15,297 bases of DNA from the NCBI GenBank assembly GCA_002746365.1, contig NVWZ01000007.1, positions 107,988-123,284 on the forward strand, read 5' to 3'. Under the pieces are notes generated by a model, which saw only the letters and a list, made by a program, of their open reading frames with translations, had not been told where the DNA came from and made no database searches. This stretch comes from Thiotrichaceae bacterium. Its GTDB lineage: Bacteria > Pseudomonadota > Gammaproteobacteria > SZUA-229. Each line of letters begins with the position of its first letter. Positions within the stretch are counted from its first letter, which is position 1. This document shows positions 7,162-15,279 of this stretch, piece by piece. The translations under genes and the position numbers were made by a program.

Positions 7162-7938
7162 ATGAGTAAACCATCCGTCGCCGTTCATAAATTCAGTTCC
7201 TGTGATGGCTGTCAGCTGTCATTAATTAACCTGGGGGAATCTTTACTGGTGTTAAGTCAACTGGTCGAAATAAAACATTTTGCAGAAGCCGGCCCGCTTG
7301 ATGAAGAAGCGAAAGTTGATATCGCACTCGTTGAAGGCAGCGTATCCACTACTGAAGATGAAACGCGACTAAAAAAGATTCGTGATAACTGTACTTATCT
7401 GATGACCATCGGCGCATGCGCAACTTCTGGTGGCTTGCAGGCACTGCGTAATATGGCAAATACAGATGAATGGATCGCAGACATTTATGCTAACCCATCT
7501 GTCATTCTAAGCCTCGACAACACTACCCCCATTAAAGACCACGTTAAAGTTGATCTTGAATTATGGGGCTGCCCGGTTAACAAAAAACAAATACTCGGTG
7601 CAATTCGCGCTTTATTATTTGGTGTATTGCCAGAAGAAGAAAACGACAAAGTTTGCATCGAATGTAAACGCCAGCAAACCGTTTGTGTCATGGTCACTAA
7701 AAATGAACCCTGCATGGGCCCGGTCACACGTACCGGTTGTGGCGCTTTATGTCCCAGTGTTGGCAGAGATTGTTATGGTTGTTATGGACCAGCAGAAAAT
7801 GTGAATACAGATGCACTGGCAAATCGATTACTGGGCTTTGGCTTACTAAAAGATGAAGTTGCCAGACGTTTCCTGTTTATAAATAGTGCTGCAGCTGCAT
7901 TTCATAAACAAGGCATGAGCATGAAGGAAGCGGATTGA
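7162..7938 (+). CDS. hydD: Group-3b [NiFe]-hydrogenase delta (small) subunit
   Basis: This 258-residue small subunit belongs to the NADH:quinone oxidoreductase 20-kDa family and holds the Fe-S clusters next to the Ni-Fe site. The proximal cluster ligands start with C14-x2-C17 in SSCDGCQLSL and continue with GACATSGG and GCPVNK. The C-terminal region has the cysteine-rich CMGPVTRTGCGALCPSVGRDC block for further clusters. There is no twin-arginine signal peptide, so the enzyme is cytoplasmic, as expected for group 3. The ATG at 7162 is 13 bp after the preceding stop and has AAGGTGGGA about 5 nt upstream, the best ribosome-binding site in the operon. Its TGA stop overlaps the ATG of the large-subunit gene (TGATG), again indicating coupled translation. 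Confidence 0.9.
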   Translation: MSKPSVAVHKFSSCDGCQLSLINLGESLLVLSQLVEIKHFAEAGPLDEEAKVDIALVEGSVSTTEDETRLKKIRDNCTYLMTIGACATSGGLQALRNMANTDEWIADIYANPSVILSLDNTTPIKDHVKVDLELWGCPVNKKQILGAIRALLFGVLPEEENDKVCIECKRQQTVCVMVTKNEPCMGPVTRTGCGALCPSVGRDCYGCYGPAENVNTDALANRLLGFGLLKDEVARRFLFINSAAAAFHKQGMSMKEAD

Positions 7939-9710
7939 TGTCGACAGAAACCATCAAAATAAATGTACCGGTACTGGTTCGCGTCGAAGGTGAAGGTGCA
8001 CTTGAGCTGACAATAAAAAACAAGAAAATTACCGACCTTAAGTTACGTATTTATGAGCCGCCGCGTTACTTTGAAAAATTTCTTGAAGGTCGTAATTATT
8101 ATGATGTACCCGATACCGTAGCGCGCATCTGTGGTATTTGCCCTGTTGCCTATCAGATGAGCGCATCGCATGCGATTGAATCAATCTTTGGCGTCAAAAT
8201 AACACCATGGGTTCGCGCTATGCGCAGACTATTTTATTGCGGCGAATGGTTACAGAGTCACAGTTTACATATCCACCTGTTAGCAGCACCTGATTTTCTT
8301 GGCTTCAACAGCGTCATCACAATGTCCGAGAAGTATATAGATGAAGTCCGCCGTGGTTTCAAACTACAGACACTGGGAAATGACCTGATTGCTTTATTCG
8401 GTGCACGTTCTGTACATCCGGTAGGTGCAAAAATCGGTGGCTTTAGTAAGGCACCAAATCAGAAAAAAATTGATGAACTATTACAGCGTGTTGTTGATGC
8501 AAAACAGGATTCAGTCGACTTAATTAAATGGCTGGATACACTCGATTTACCCGAAGACGATCAGGATTTTGTATCAGTAGCCCTGCATCATGAAAATGAA
8601 TACGCTTTCAATGAAGGTCGTTTAATTAGTGATGATGATCTTGATATTGCTATCGACCAGTTTGAAAAACATTTTAAAGAAATGCACATTGATCACAGTA
8701 CCGCCCTGCATTGTTTATTAGACGGCAAGCCTTATTTGGTTGGCCCCCTTGCCCGCTTAAACCTGAACAAAGATCAGTTGCCTGATGAAGTGAAAAAAGT
8801 AATGCAGGAACTAAAAACACAGTTTCCTTCAAAAAATATGTTTCACAGTATTATTGCTCGCGCTATCGAAATTTATTTCTGCTTAATTGAAGCCGAACAA
8901 TTATTAACGACTTATAAAATAACAGACCAGCCCTGCATGGAATTCGAACCTAAAGCAGGCACTGGTTATGGCTGCACCGAAGCACCACGTGGTTTTTTAT
9001 GGCACCGTTATGATATGGATAATAAAGGCTGTGTTACAAAAGCAGTGATAGTACCACCAACCAGCCAAAACCAGCCAAGAATTGAAGAAGACTTAAAAAC
9101 CTCACTCATTAATTTTGGTCTTGATAAACCTAAAGATGATTTACAATTACATGCTGAAAAAGTCATTCGTAATTACGATCCCTGTATTTCCTGTGCAACA
9201 CACTTCCTGAATTTAAAACTAATTCGCAATGGTGTTGCCGAACAAAATAAACAAAAAGAAACACTACCAGCATTTACCAATATCGATTTGAGCAGAACAG
9301 CCATTATCGGAATTGGTTCGCCACATAAAGATGATGATGCTGGTTGGAAGATGGTCGACCAATTATTAAAAAACAAGAATGTGACAGCACTCAAGCAAAA
9401 AGGACTGAGTCTGTTTAAACTGGATCGTCCCGGCATTACCCTGGCTGAGCATATCAAGCCTTATGAGCATGTACTTATTATTGATGCTATAAATGAAAAT
9501 CAAACAAACTCGTCATTCATTTGTATTGATGCCCATCATAATGCCAGTCATTTAATATCAACTTCGAAGCAGATTTCGAGTCATGAAATAGGCGTGATCG
9601 AATCAGTAGCATTACTCGAGTCCTTACAGGTATTACCAAAACAGCTTGTAATATTCGGTATATCTGATATTAATAATAAACTCATCGAAAAAATAATAAA
9701 TATGTTCTAA
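7938..9710 (+). CDS. hydA: Group-3b [NiFe]-hydrogenase alpha (large) subunit fused to M52 maturation endopeptidase
   Basis: I choose the ATG at 7938 (overlapping the previous stop) rather than the TTG one codon earlier; the product is 590 residues. Residues 1 to about 422 are a complete large subunit that cycles H2 at a Ni-Fe site: the N-terminal Ni-ligand motif is RICGICPVAY (C65, C68) and the C-terminal one is DPCISCATH (D414, C416, C419, H422). Normally a separate protease cuts after that His and a short tail is lost. Here the frame continues without stop through a linker of about 30 residues into a full M52/HycI-HybD-like protease: IIGIGSPHKDDDAG (456-469, acidic ligand around D465-D467), LIIDAI (D516) and SSHEIGV (H549), i.e. 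the three expected metal-binding positions. I infer self-processing of the polypeptide. An assembly error could imitate a fusion, but this would require loss of a stop with both domains left in one frame and otherwise clean. Confidence 0.92.
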   Translation: MSTETIKINVPVLVRVEGEGALELTIKNKKITDLKLRIYEPPRYFEKFLEGRNYYDVPDTVARICGICPVAYQMSASHAIESIFGVKITPWVRAMRRLFYCGEWLQSHSLHIHLLAAPDFLGFNSVITMSEKYIDEVRRGFKLQTLGNDLIALFGARSVHPVGAKIGGFSKAPNQKKIDELLQRVVDAKQDSVDLIKWLDTLDLPEDDQDFVSVALHHENEYAFNEGRLISDDDLDIAIDQFEKHFKEMHIDHSTALHCLLDGKPYLVGPLARLNLNKDQLPDEVKKVMQELKTQFPSKNMFHSIIARAIEIYFCLIEAEQLLTTYKITDQPCMEFEPKAGTGYGCTEAPRGFLWHRYDMDNKGCVTKAVIVPPTSQNQPRIEEDLKTSLINFGLDKPKDDLQLHAEKVIRNYDPCISCATHFLNLKLIRNGVAEQNKQKETLPAFTNIDLSRTAIIGIGSPHKDDDAGWKMVDQLLKNKNVTALKQKGLSLFKLDRPGITLAEHIKPYEHVLIIDAINENQTNSSFICIDAHHNASHLISTSKQISSHEIGVIESVALLESLQVLPKQLVIFGISDINNKLIEKIINMF

Positions 9711-9773
9711 CTCATTCCATGCCAATGAATGCCCGGTGATTAATATTTTTCGAGCAGTTTAAATAAGACAAAT

Positions 9774-9953
9774 TCAGGCGTATTCTTTTTTATCCAGCCA
9801 GCGCTCTAATTGTTGTAATAATTCAGAGCAATAATCAGGCCCTTTGTTCAATAGCACACTGCATAAAAATACGGCATCAGCACCTGCCAGTAATACCTTA
9901 ATAATACTTTCAACATTATGGAACCCACCTGTCTCTGCCAGTGATATCTCAAC
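9774..9953 (-). pseudogene. C-terminal fragment of a dihydroorotate dehydrogenase-like protein
   Basis: Read on the minus strand from 9953, 59 codons encode ISLAETGGFHNVESIIKVLL, AGADAVFLCSVLLNKGP and an amphipathic end LERWLDKKEYA before TGA. This matches the last beta-alpha units of the TIM-barrel flavoproteins annotated as dihydroorotate dehydrogenase-like: the ATGGV/H segment, AGA and the phosphate-binding loop region, and the W-x-E/D-x-x-E-Y terminal helix. The codon just upstream is a TAG and there is no start or ribosome-binding site, so about four fifths of the gene is missing. It lies downstream of, and convergent with, the hydrogenase operon. Confidence 0.6.
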
Positions 9954-10117
9954 CTAATTTATGAGAAAATAAATCCATCGAATTCGTAATAAGAATTCAA
10001 TTAGTCTTGATGTTTCAATATGCGTAAGCGCTAAATCAACCACGCTCTTGCGTTACTTTATTTGAAGTGCTCAAAGCATGAAAACAAATAAGCTTAGTTT
10101 TTTTTCAAAGTGTTTTC
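9954..10117. other. Non-coding spacer between two gene fragments
   Basis: No gene is recognised in these 164 bases. They contain two GAATTC sites 7 bp apart (9980-9998) and a run of eight T at about 10098-10105. Both neighbours are decayed fragments, so this is probably residue of further deleted sequence. Confidence 0.3.
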
Positions 10118-10493
10118 TTAAACATCGCAATACTCGCAACCACAAAAATGATATTTCATTGCCGTTGTTAAAGATGGCATCGTTCCATCAACATAAAAGG
10201 TGATATGTGGTTGCTCATTTTCAATAAGTAATGCAGAAAAATCTTTATCGATAAACAATCCCGCTTTTGCGCGTCCCGATCTAATCTCCTCAACAATATT
10301 TTGTAATATTGATTCATTAATTTCATGAGTAACAACAACGCGCAATTCATTACCAAATTGATTAACTAATATAATATCCTTCAATGCATGCAGGGCCGCG
10401 TGAATTTTCGGAAGGTAAGCTATTTTACTTGAAAAAACCCGCACATCGCCTATTGCTTGTTTAATTGTATCGGGCGTACCTTCTGTTACTCAT
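10118..10493 (-). pseudogene. Fragment resembling an ABC-2 type transporter permease, with a probable early frameshift
   Basis: The longest clean frame is 108 codons, from a GTG at 10444 to the stop at 10118. A strong ribosome-binding site (AAGGAG) with an ATG at 10493 lies upstream, but that ATG opens only an 11-codon frame; dropping one base near 10486 would join it to the longer frame as MS(T)EGTPDTIKQAIGDVRVF. The middle and end (EIRSGRAKAGLFIDKDFSAL and ITFYVDGTMPSLTTAMKY) resemble the extracytoplasmic domain of ABC-2 permeases, where a short dyad then DGT/DGS follows. The transmembrane helices of such a permease are absent on both sides, and the first 50 residues are not recognised. I therefore call it a broken fragment. 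A small intact protein of unknown function cannot be excluded. Confidence 0.4.
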
Positions 10494-10583
10494 TATCTTT
10501 TCTCCTTAAATATATCTCTTAGTGAAATTTAGTTTCTGAATTTATTAAACCATTCATCTTTTTAAACATTACTTTTGTTTATA

Positions 10584-10597
10584 CCTGATTTATCAGG
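10584..10597. repeat. Short perfect hairpin CCTGAT-TT-ATCAGG
   Basis: A 6-bp perfect stem with a 2-nt loop lies between the ABC-like fragment and the 3' end of the MBL/beta-CASP gene, 38 bp past its stop. No T-tract follows on the minus strand, so it is at best a weak candidate for that operon's terminator or a 3'-end stabiliser. Confidence 0.25.
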
Positions 10598-10634
10598 ATT
10601 ATAATTACTTCTTTTTATGCAGACTAATTAATTT

Positions 10635-12029
10635 CTACAGGGTGTATTCCTGACCCAATGTTGGCATTTCAACCTGTGTACCATTTAGCTTTTTCGCAAA
10701 GACCTGCATACTGTCTTCTTCGCCATGCACAAGAAACGTGGTTTTCGGTTTGCCGGTTTGCTGATGCCATACCAGTAACTCCGCCTGGTCAGCATGCGCA
10801 GAAAATCCACCAATGGTATGAATACTTGCGTTCACCTTGATGTCTTCACTAAAGATACGCACCCGCTTTGCGCCATCAATTATACGTCTGGCCAGTGTAC
10901 CCCGTGCTGCAAAACCGACAAAAATAACACTGTTTTTTCTGCCCCAGAGATTATGTTTTAAATGATGGCGCACTCGTCCACCGGTACACATTCCAGAACC
11001 CGCCATTATTACCGCACCGCCTTCGATTTGACTGATAGCTATTGATTCAGCTGTCTCTCGGGTAAAACGCAAGCCTGGCAAATCAAACGGATCTTTAGCA
11101 CCCACTGCCGCCTGAAGTGTTGCCTGGTCGTAGCACTCAGGGTGTCGTTCAAATATTTGCGTGGCAGAAATCGCCATAGGTGAATCGAGGAACACATTGG
11201 TAAAGTGTTTAAGCGAATTATTTTCCACACCTTCGCGCAGGTAATAAAGTATTTCCTGTGTGCGTTCGAGTGCAAAAGTAGGAATGATGACATTACCGCC
11301 ACGACCAATCGTCCGGTTAATGATGTCATATAGTTCTTCGATGGAAGGCTGCAGTTGCTTATGCAGACGGTCACCATAGGTGGTTTCCATTACCACCGTA
11401 TCTACTTTAGGCGGTGTAACCGGGTTGCGAAGTATGGCGCGGTTACTGTAACCAAGATCACCGGAAAATAGTATCCGATGTTTTTGTGCATTTTCTTCAA
11501 GCTCCAGAAAAATGCTGGCAGAACCAAGAATATGCCCGGCATCAATAAAGGTTGCACGAATACCCGATGCTAATTCAAGCGTTTTATTGTATTCAGCTTT
11601 ACGACCAAAATAATCTAAACTGTTTAGTGCATCCACCGTGTTATACAACGGTTCAATATCCATATCGTGGTTAGCACCATGACGCCTGGCTCTACGTGAT
11701 TGATAACGCGCCTCCTCTTCCTGTAATCCAGCAGAATCTAACATCACCAGTCGCGCCAGCTCTACTGATGCTGCGGTAGTAATCACCTCACCTTTAAAAC
11801 CTCGCTTTGCCAATAAGGGAATACGTCCGCAATGGTCGAGATGAGCGTGAGTCAATAACAGGTAATCAATCGATTCCGGATCAAAACCAAAGTCCTCAGA
11901 ATTTTCGGCTTTGAGCTCTCTACCACCCTGGTACATTCCGCAATCAATCAAAATACGTTTACCCGCACATTCAAGTAAGTGACAGGAACCAGTGACGCCC
12001 TGATCGGCACCGTGAAATGAAATTTTCAT
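10635..12029 (-). CDS. MBL-fold/beta-CASP RNA-processing exonuclease-like protein (CPSF/Ysh1-like)
   Basis: This 464-residue zinc hydrolase belongs to the beta-CASP branch of the metallo-beta-lactamase fold, whose known members act on RNA. The metal-binding residues are HAHLDH at 61-66, H165 in DAGHILGSAS, D191 in FSGDLGY and H412 in GFSAHAD. The beta-CASP cap runs from about 210 to 390, with ETTYGD, IIPTFALERTQEIL, LDSPMA, AGSGMCTGGRVRHHL and GFAARGTLARRI. The RNA-specificity C-terminus ends with LVHGEEDSM. The length suits the single-module bacterial form without KH domains. The start ATG has GGAAA about 5 nt upstream. It follows the LOG-family gene after 43 bp on the same strand, so the two are probably co-transcribed. 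Its substrate cannot be read from the sequence. Confidence 0.9.
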   Translation of the reverse strand: MKISFHGADQGVTGSCHLLECAGKRILIDCGMYQGGRELKAENSEDFGFDPESIDYLLLTHAHLDHCGRIPLLAKRGFKGEVITTAASVELARLVMLDSAGLQEEEARYQSRRARRHGANHDMDIEPLYNTVDALNSLDYFGRKAEYNKTLELASGIRATFIDAGHILGSASIFLELEENAQKHRILFSGDLGYSNRAILRNPVTPPKVDTVVMETTYGDRLHKQLQPSIEELYDIINRTIGRGGNVIIPTFALERTQEILYYLREGVENNSLKHFTNVFLDSPMAISATQIFERHPECYDQATLQAAVGAKDPFDLPGLRFTRETAESIAISQIEGGAVIMAGSGMCTGGRVRHHLKHNLWGRKNSVIFVGFAARGTLARRIIDGAKRVRIFSEDIKVNASIHTIGGFSAHADQAELLVWHQQTGKPKTTFLVHGEEDSMQVFAKKLNGTQVEMPTLGQEYTL

Positions 12030-12072
12030 AAAATTTCCTTTATTGAAATTATTATAATTTGATAAAACTTAA

Positions 12073-13029
12073 TCATTTCGCTATCAGAGATTCTCCGTTG
12101 CGCTGATACCAGTCCTGCAAACCCGACCAGATATCTTCAGCGGTTTCTGCAAACCAGAATAACTCTCTATCCTCGGCATCAATCACACCTTCTTCAACCA
12201 GAAAGTCTACGTCAAACGCCTTCTGCCAAAATGCTTCACCCACCAATACCACTGGTATCGGTTTAATCTTGCGGGTCTGAATCAGCGTGAGTGTTTCAAA
12301 TAATTCATCGAAGGTACCGTAACCACCAGGAAATGCCACCAGTGCACGTGCTCGCAGCACAAAATGCATTTTACGCAGTGAGAAATAATGGAACTGAAAA
12401 CATAACTCGGGAGTAATGTAAGGGTTTGGGTATTGTTCACGAGGTAAGGTGATATTCAGGCCCACCGTTTTACCTCCGGCATCATGTGCACCGCGATTTG
12501 CCGCTTCCATCATACCTGGTCCACCACCAGTCATAATTACCAGCCGAGAATCCAACGGCCCTTCCCCAGCGTTCGCTACCAGCTGTGAGAATTGACGCGC
12601 AATATCGTAATAATGACTTTTTGCCAGAATGCGTTCGGCAACAAAAAGCCGACGTTGTAACTCCTGGTCATTGGAATCTGCCAACAAGGCTTCTCGCAAA
12701 CGTTGAACTTTTTGTTGTGCCGCCGAGGGTTCGATAATACGTGTGCTGCCAAACACCACAATGGTATGTTGCACACCGTGTTGCTTGAGCAATCTATCTG
12801 GTTTCAGGTAATCCAGTTGCAGGCGCACACCACGCGCATCGTCTCCGTCAAGAAAATCGACATCCTCAACCGCTGGTATATAAGACGGGCTGTCGAGAAT
12901 GGCCTGTAATTTATCCGGGCATTCAGGGTCTTCCTGTGGTGACTTTGGTGTTTGCCAGGGTAACGGTTCTTTACGCTGTTCAGGGTGTGGTGGTTGTGGC
13001 ACTTCGGGTTTATGATGTTTTTCACTCAC
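12073..13029 (-). CDS. LOG-family protein (TIGR00730, Rossmann-fold nucleotide hydrolase)
   Basis: This 318-residue protein carries the LOG signatures GGGPGMMEAANRGA (168-181) and PGGYGTFDE (234-242). In characterised members these form the active site that cleaves nucleoside 5'-monophosphates into base and ribose 5-phosphate (cytokinin-activating activity in plants and some bacteria). Such proteins were formerly misannotated as lysine decarboxylases. It is longer than the roughly 190-residue minimal LOG proteins because of a proline-rich, low-complexity N-terminus (1-40) and an extra helical segment (100-150). The start is a GTG at 13029, with GAAGAA about 6 nt upstream. It is the first gene of a probable two-gene operon with the MBL/beta-CASP gene. 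Substrate is unknown. Confidence 0.9.
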   Translation of the reverse strand: MSEKHHKPEVPQPPHPEQRKEPLPWQTPKSPQEDPECPDKLQAILDSPSYIPAVEDVDFLDGDDARGVRLQLDYLKPDRLLKQHGVQHTIVVFGSTRIIEPSAAQQKVQRLREALLADSNDQELQRRLFVAERILAKSHYYDIARQFSQLVANAGEGPLDSRLVIMTGGGPGMMEAANRGAHDAGGKTVGLNITLPREQYPNPYITPELCFQFHYFSLRKMHFVLRARALVAFPGGYGTFDELFETLTLIQTRKIKPIPVVLVGEAFWQKAFDVDFLVEEGVIDAEDRELFWFAETAEDIWSGLQDWYQRNGESLIAK

Positions 13030-13063
13030 GACGGTTCTTCATTTATCTCGTTAGATAGTTTTG

Positions 13064-13069
13064 ATTATA
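13064..13069 (-). promoter_or_regulatory. Possible -10 element for the LOG/MBL operon
   Basis: A perfect TATAAT on the minus strand lies 34 bp upstream of the LOG GTG start. No good -35 hexamer is found at 16-18 bp spacing, so this rests on the -10 match and position alone in an AT-rich region. Confidence 0.3.
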
Positions 13070-13164
13070 TTATTACTTATTTGCAACACCGACTGTAACC
13101 TGGATGACAGTAATCAGCATTAAATTGCTTGATAATAAATCAAACATTGAACATGGAAAAACAA

Positions 13165-13199
13165 TTAAGGGCAGCTCTATTAATTGCTTGTGTCCTTAA
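13165..13199. repeat. Solitary MITE-terminus copy, 35 bp, bounded by TTAAGG/CCTTAA
   Basis: Positions 13165-13196 match the left terminus of the 287-bp element (from 2788) at 30 of 32 bases. The copy then ends with CCTTAA, so it is itself bounded by short inverted TTAAGGGCA/TGTCCTTAA ends (8 of 9 positions match). It is either a single repeat left after excision or deletion, or a minimal form of the family. It lies only 32 bp before the probable glgX ATG. Confidence 0.65.
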
Positions 13200-13230
13200 G
13201 CTAAATCATCGATGAGTGACAGATAAAATC

Positions 13231-15279
13231 ATGAATCACTGGAAAGATCAGGAGGGTTCGCCACAGCCAATGGGTGTGAGTTTTGTCACCTCGAAACAGA
13301 CCTATAACTTTGCGCTATATTCAAAACATGCGACTTCGGTAACGTTACAGTTATACCGAGATGATGATACCCGTCAACCCTTTTACAGCTATTTATTCAA
13401 GCCACTAGTAAATAAATCTGGCCGCGTCTGGCATTGTCGCCTGCCAGCAACAACGGTAAATGACGCAAGCTATTATGCCTATCAGATCGACGGCTCAAAC
13501 CAGCCCGAACAGGGTCACCGTTTTGACCCGCAAAAAATCCTGCTCGATCCTTATGCCCGTGCGGTACATTTTCCAGCTGACTTCGAACGTGCAGCGGCGA
13601 CACTAGCGGGTAGCAATGCAGGAAAAGCGCCATTAGGGTGTCTCCATATCGAATCTGCCACGAATATACCGGTTGACAAACCTCGTCCCCAGCACGACCA
13701 CGACGCCATCATTTATGAACTGCACGTCAGAGGCTTCACTCAACATACTAGCTCAGCGGTTAAGCCAGACCAGCGCGGTACCTTTTCCGGGCTGGTCGAA
13801 AAGATTCCTTACTTAAAAGAGTTGGGTATTACCGTGGTGGAATTAATGCCGGTGTTTCAGTTCGATCCCCAGGAAAATGATTACTGGGGTTATATGCCAC
13901 TGAGTTTTTTTGCGCTGCACAATGCCTATGGCCAAGCAACCTCGCCTTCAGGTTTGCTGGATGAATTCAGGGCGATGGTGGCGGCGTTTCATCAGGCCGA
14001 TATCGAGGTAATTATGGATGTAGTTTACAACCATACTGGCGAAGGCGATGAAAACGGCCCCACTTACAGTTTTCGCGGTATCGATAACACAACTTATTAT
14101 CTACTTGAAAACGATCGCCGTCACTATCGCAACGATGCCGGCACCGGTAATGTTTTTCATACTGCAAACCGTTATGTGCGAAGCATGGTGCTGGATAGTT
14201 TGCGCTACTGGGTGACGGAAATGCATATCGACGGTTTCCGTTTTGATCTGGCCTCCATTTTTACCCGTAGCAGTGACGGTTCGGTTAATCTGCAGGATGC
14301 ACCGATAATCTCTGCCATCCGCTCCGATCCTGATCTTGCAAACATTCGTCTGATTGCCGAGGCCTGGGATATTTCCAGTTATCAGCTAGGCCGTAACTTT
14401 CCCGGCATTAGCTGGCAACAGTGGAACGGAAAATTTCGTGATGATGTCCGGCGTTTTGTCCGCGGTGACTCTGGTCTGGTTAACGCACTTATGCAACGAC
14501 TCTACGGCAGCGATGACCTGTTTCCAGATTCACTACTGGAGTCCTATCACGCTTACCAGAGCATCAATTTCATTACCGCACATGATGGCTTCACACTCTA
14601 TGATCAGGTTACCTACAATCATAAACACAATGAAATTAATGGCCACGGCAATACCGATGGCACTGACTATAATTATTCCTGGAACTGCGGCTGGGAGGGT
14701 GACAGCCAGGTACCTGACGCCGTCATGCAACTACGCAAACGCCAGATCAAAAACTTCTGCTGCCTACTAATGCTGGCTAACGGCACACCAATGATTCGCG
14801 CCGGTGATGAATTTATGCAGACGCAATCAGGCAATAACAATCCCTATAATCAGGACAATAACATCAGCTGGTTAAACTGGGATTTACTGCAGGCCAATGA
14901 AGACAATTTTCGCTTCTTTAAACAGATGGTTCATTTTCGCAAGACACACCCTTCACTGGGGCGTAGCCGTTTCTGGCGCGATGATGTTTCCTGGTTCGGT
15001 GTTACTGCAGATGTTGATCGTTCACATGATTCACATAGCCTGGCGTTTTACCTGAAGGGTGCCTCACAGGATGATCAGGATATTTATGTGATGATAAACA
15101 GCGGGTCAAATGATCTGTATTTTACCGTGCAAGCCGGCGCTGCCAATAGCTGGTTGCGCGTCGTCGATACTGCGCTCGTTAGTCCTCACGACATCAATGA
15201 ACCAGGGCAGGAAATCACACTACAAAGTCTGCACTACAAGGTGCAGGCACATTCGGTGGTCGTATTACTTTCCATTTAA
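13231..15279 (+). CDS. glgX: Glycogen debranching enzyme GlgX (GH13 isoamylase type)
   Basis: This enzyme hydrolyses alpha-1,6 branch linkages of glycogen limit dextrins in the cytoplasm during glycogen breakdown. I prefer the ATG at 13231 (682 residues) because the family begins shortly before a GSPxPMG-type motif, here EGSPQPMG; a GTG at 13216 would add five residues. Neither start has a clear ribosome-binding site. The N-terminal isoamylase CBM48-like domain (about 10-100) contains FALYSKHATSVTLQLY. The GH13 barrel shows DVVYNH (263-268), GFRFDLAS with nucleophile D339, IAEAWD with acid/base E377, and FITAHDGF with transition-state D452. A C-terminal beta domain ends in VVVLLSI. All catalytic residues are present. 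No other glycogen genes fall inside the window. E. coli GlgX is slightly shorter. Confidence 0.92.
   Translation: MNHWKDQEGSPQPMGVSFVTSKQTYNFALYSKHATSVTLQLYRDDDTRQPFYSYLFKPLVNKSGRVWHCRLPATTVNDASYYAYQIDGSNQPEQGHRFDPQKILLDPYARAVHFPADFERAAATLAGSNAGKAPLGCLHIESATNIPVDKPRPQHDHDAIIYELHVRGFTQHTSSAVKPDQRGTFSGLVEKIPYLKELGITVVELMPVFQFDPQENDYWGYMPLSFFALHNAYGQATSPSGLLDEFRAMVAAFHQADIEVIMDVVYNHTGEGDENGPTYSFRGIDNTTYYLLENDRRHYRNDAGTGNVFHTANRYVRSMVLDSLRYWVTEMHIDGFRFDLASIFTRSSDGSVNLQDAPIISAIRSDPDLANIRLIAEAWDISSYQLGRNFPGISWQQWNGKFRDDVRRFVRGDSGLVNALMQRLYGSDDLFPDSLLESYHAYQSINFITAHDGFTLYDQVTYNHKHNEINGHGNTDGTDYNYSWNCGWEGDSQVPDAVMQLRKRQIKNFCCLLMLANGTPMIRAGDEFMQTQSGNNNPYNQDNNISWLNWDLLQANEDNFRFFKQMVHFRKTHPSLGRSRFWRDDVSWFGVTADVDRSHDSHSLAFYLKGASQDDQDIYVMINSGSNDLYFTVQAGAANSWLRVVDTALVSPHDINEPGQEITLQSLHYKVQAHSVVVLLSI

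Noticed and set aside
9700..9740. Terminator for the hydrogenase operon (CATTC/GAATG around 9714-9731)
   Set aside because: A 5-bp AT-rich stem without a following T-tract is too weak to call.
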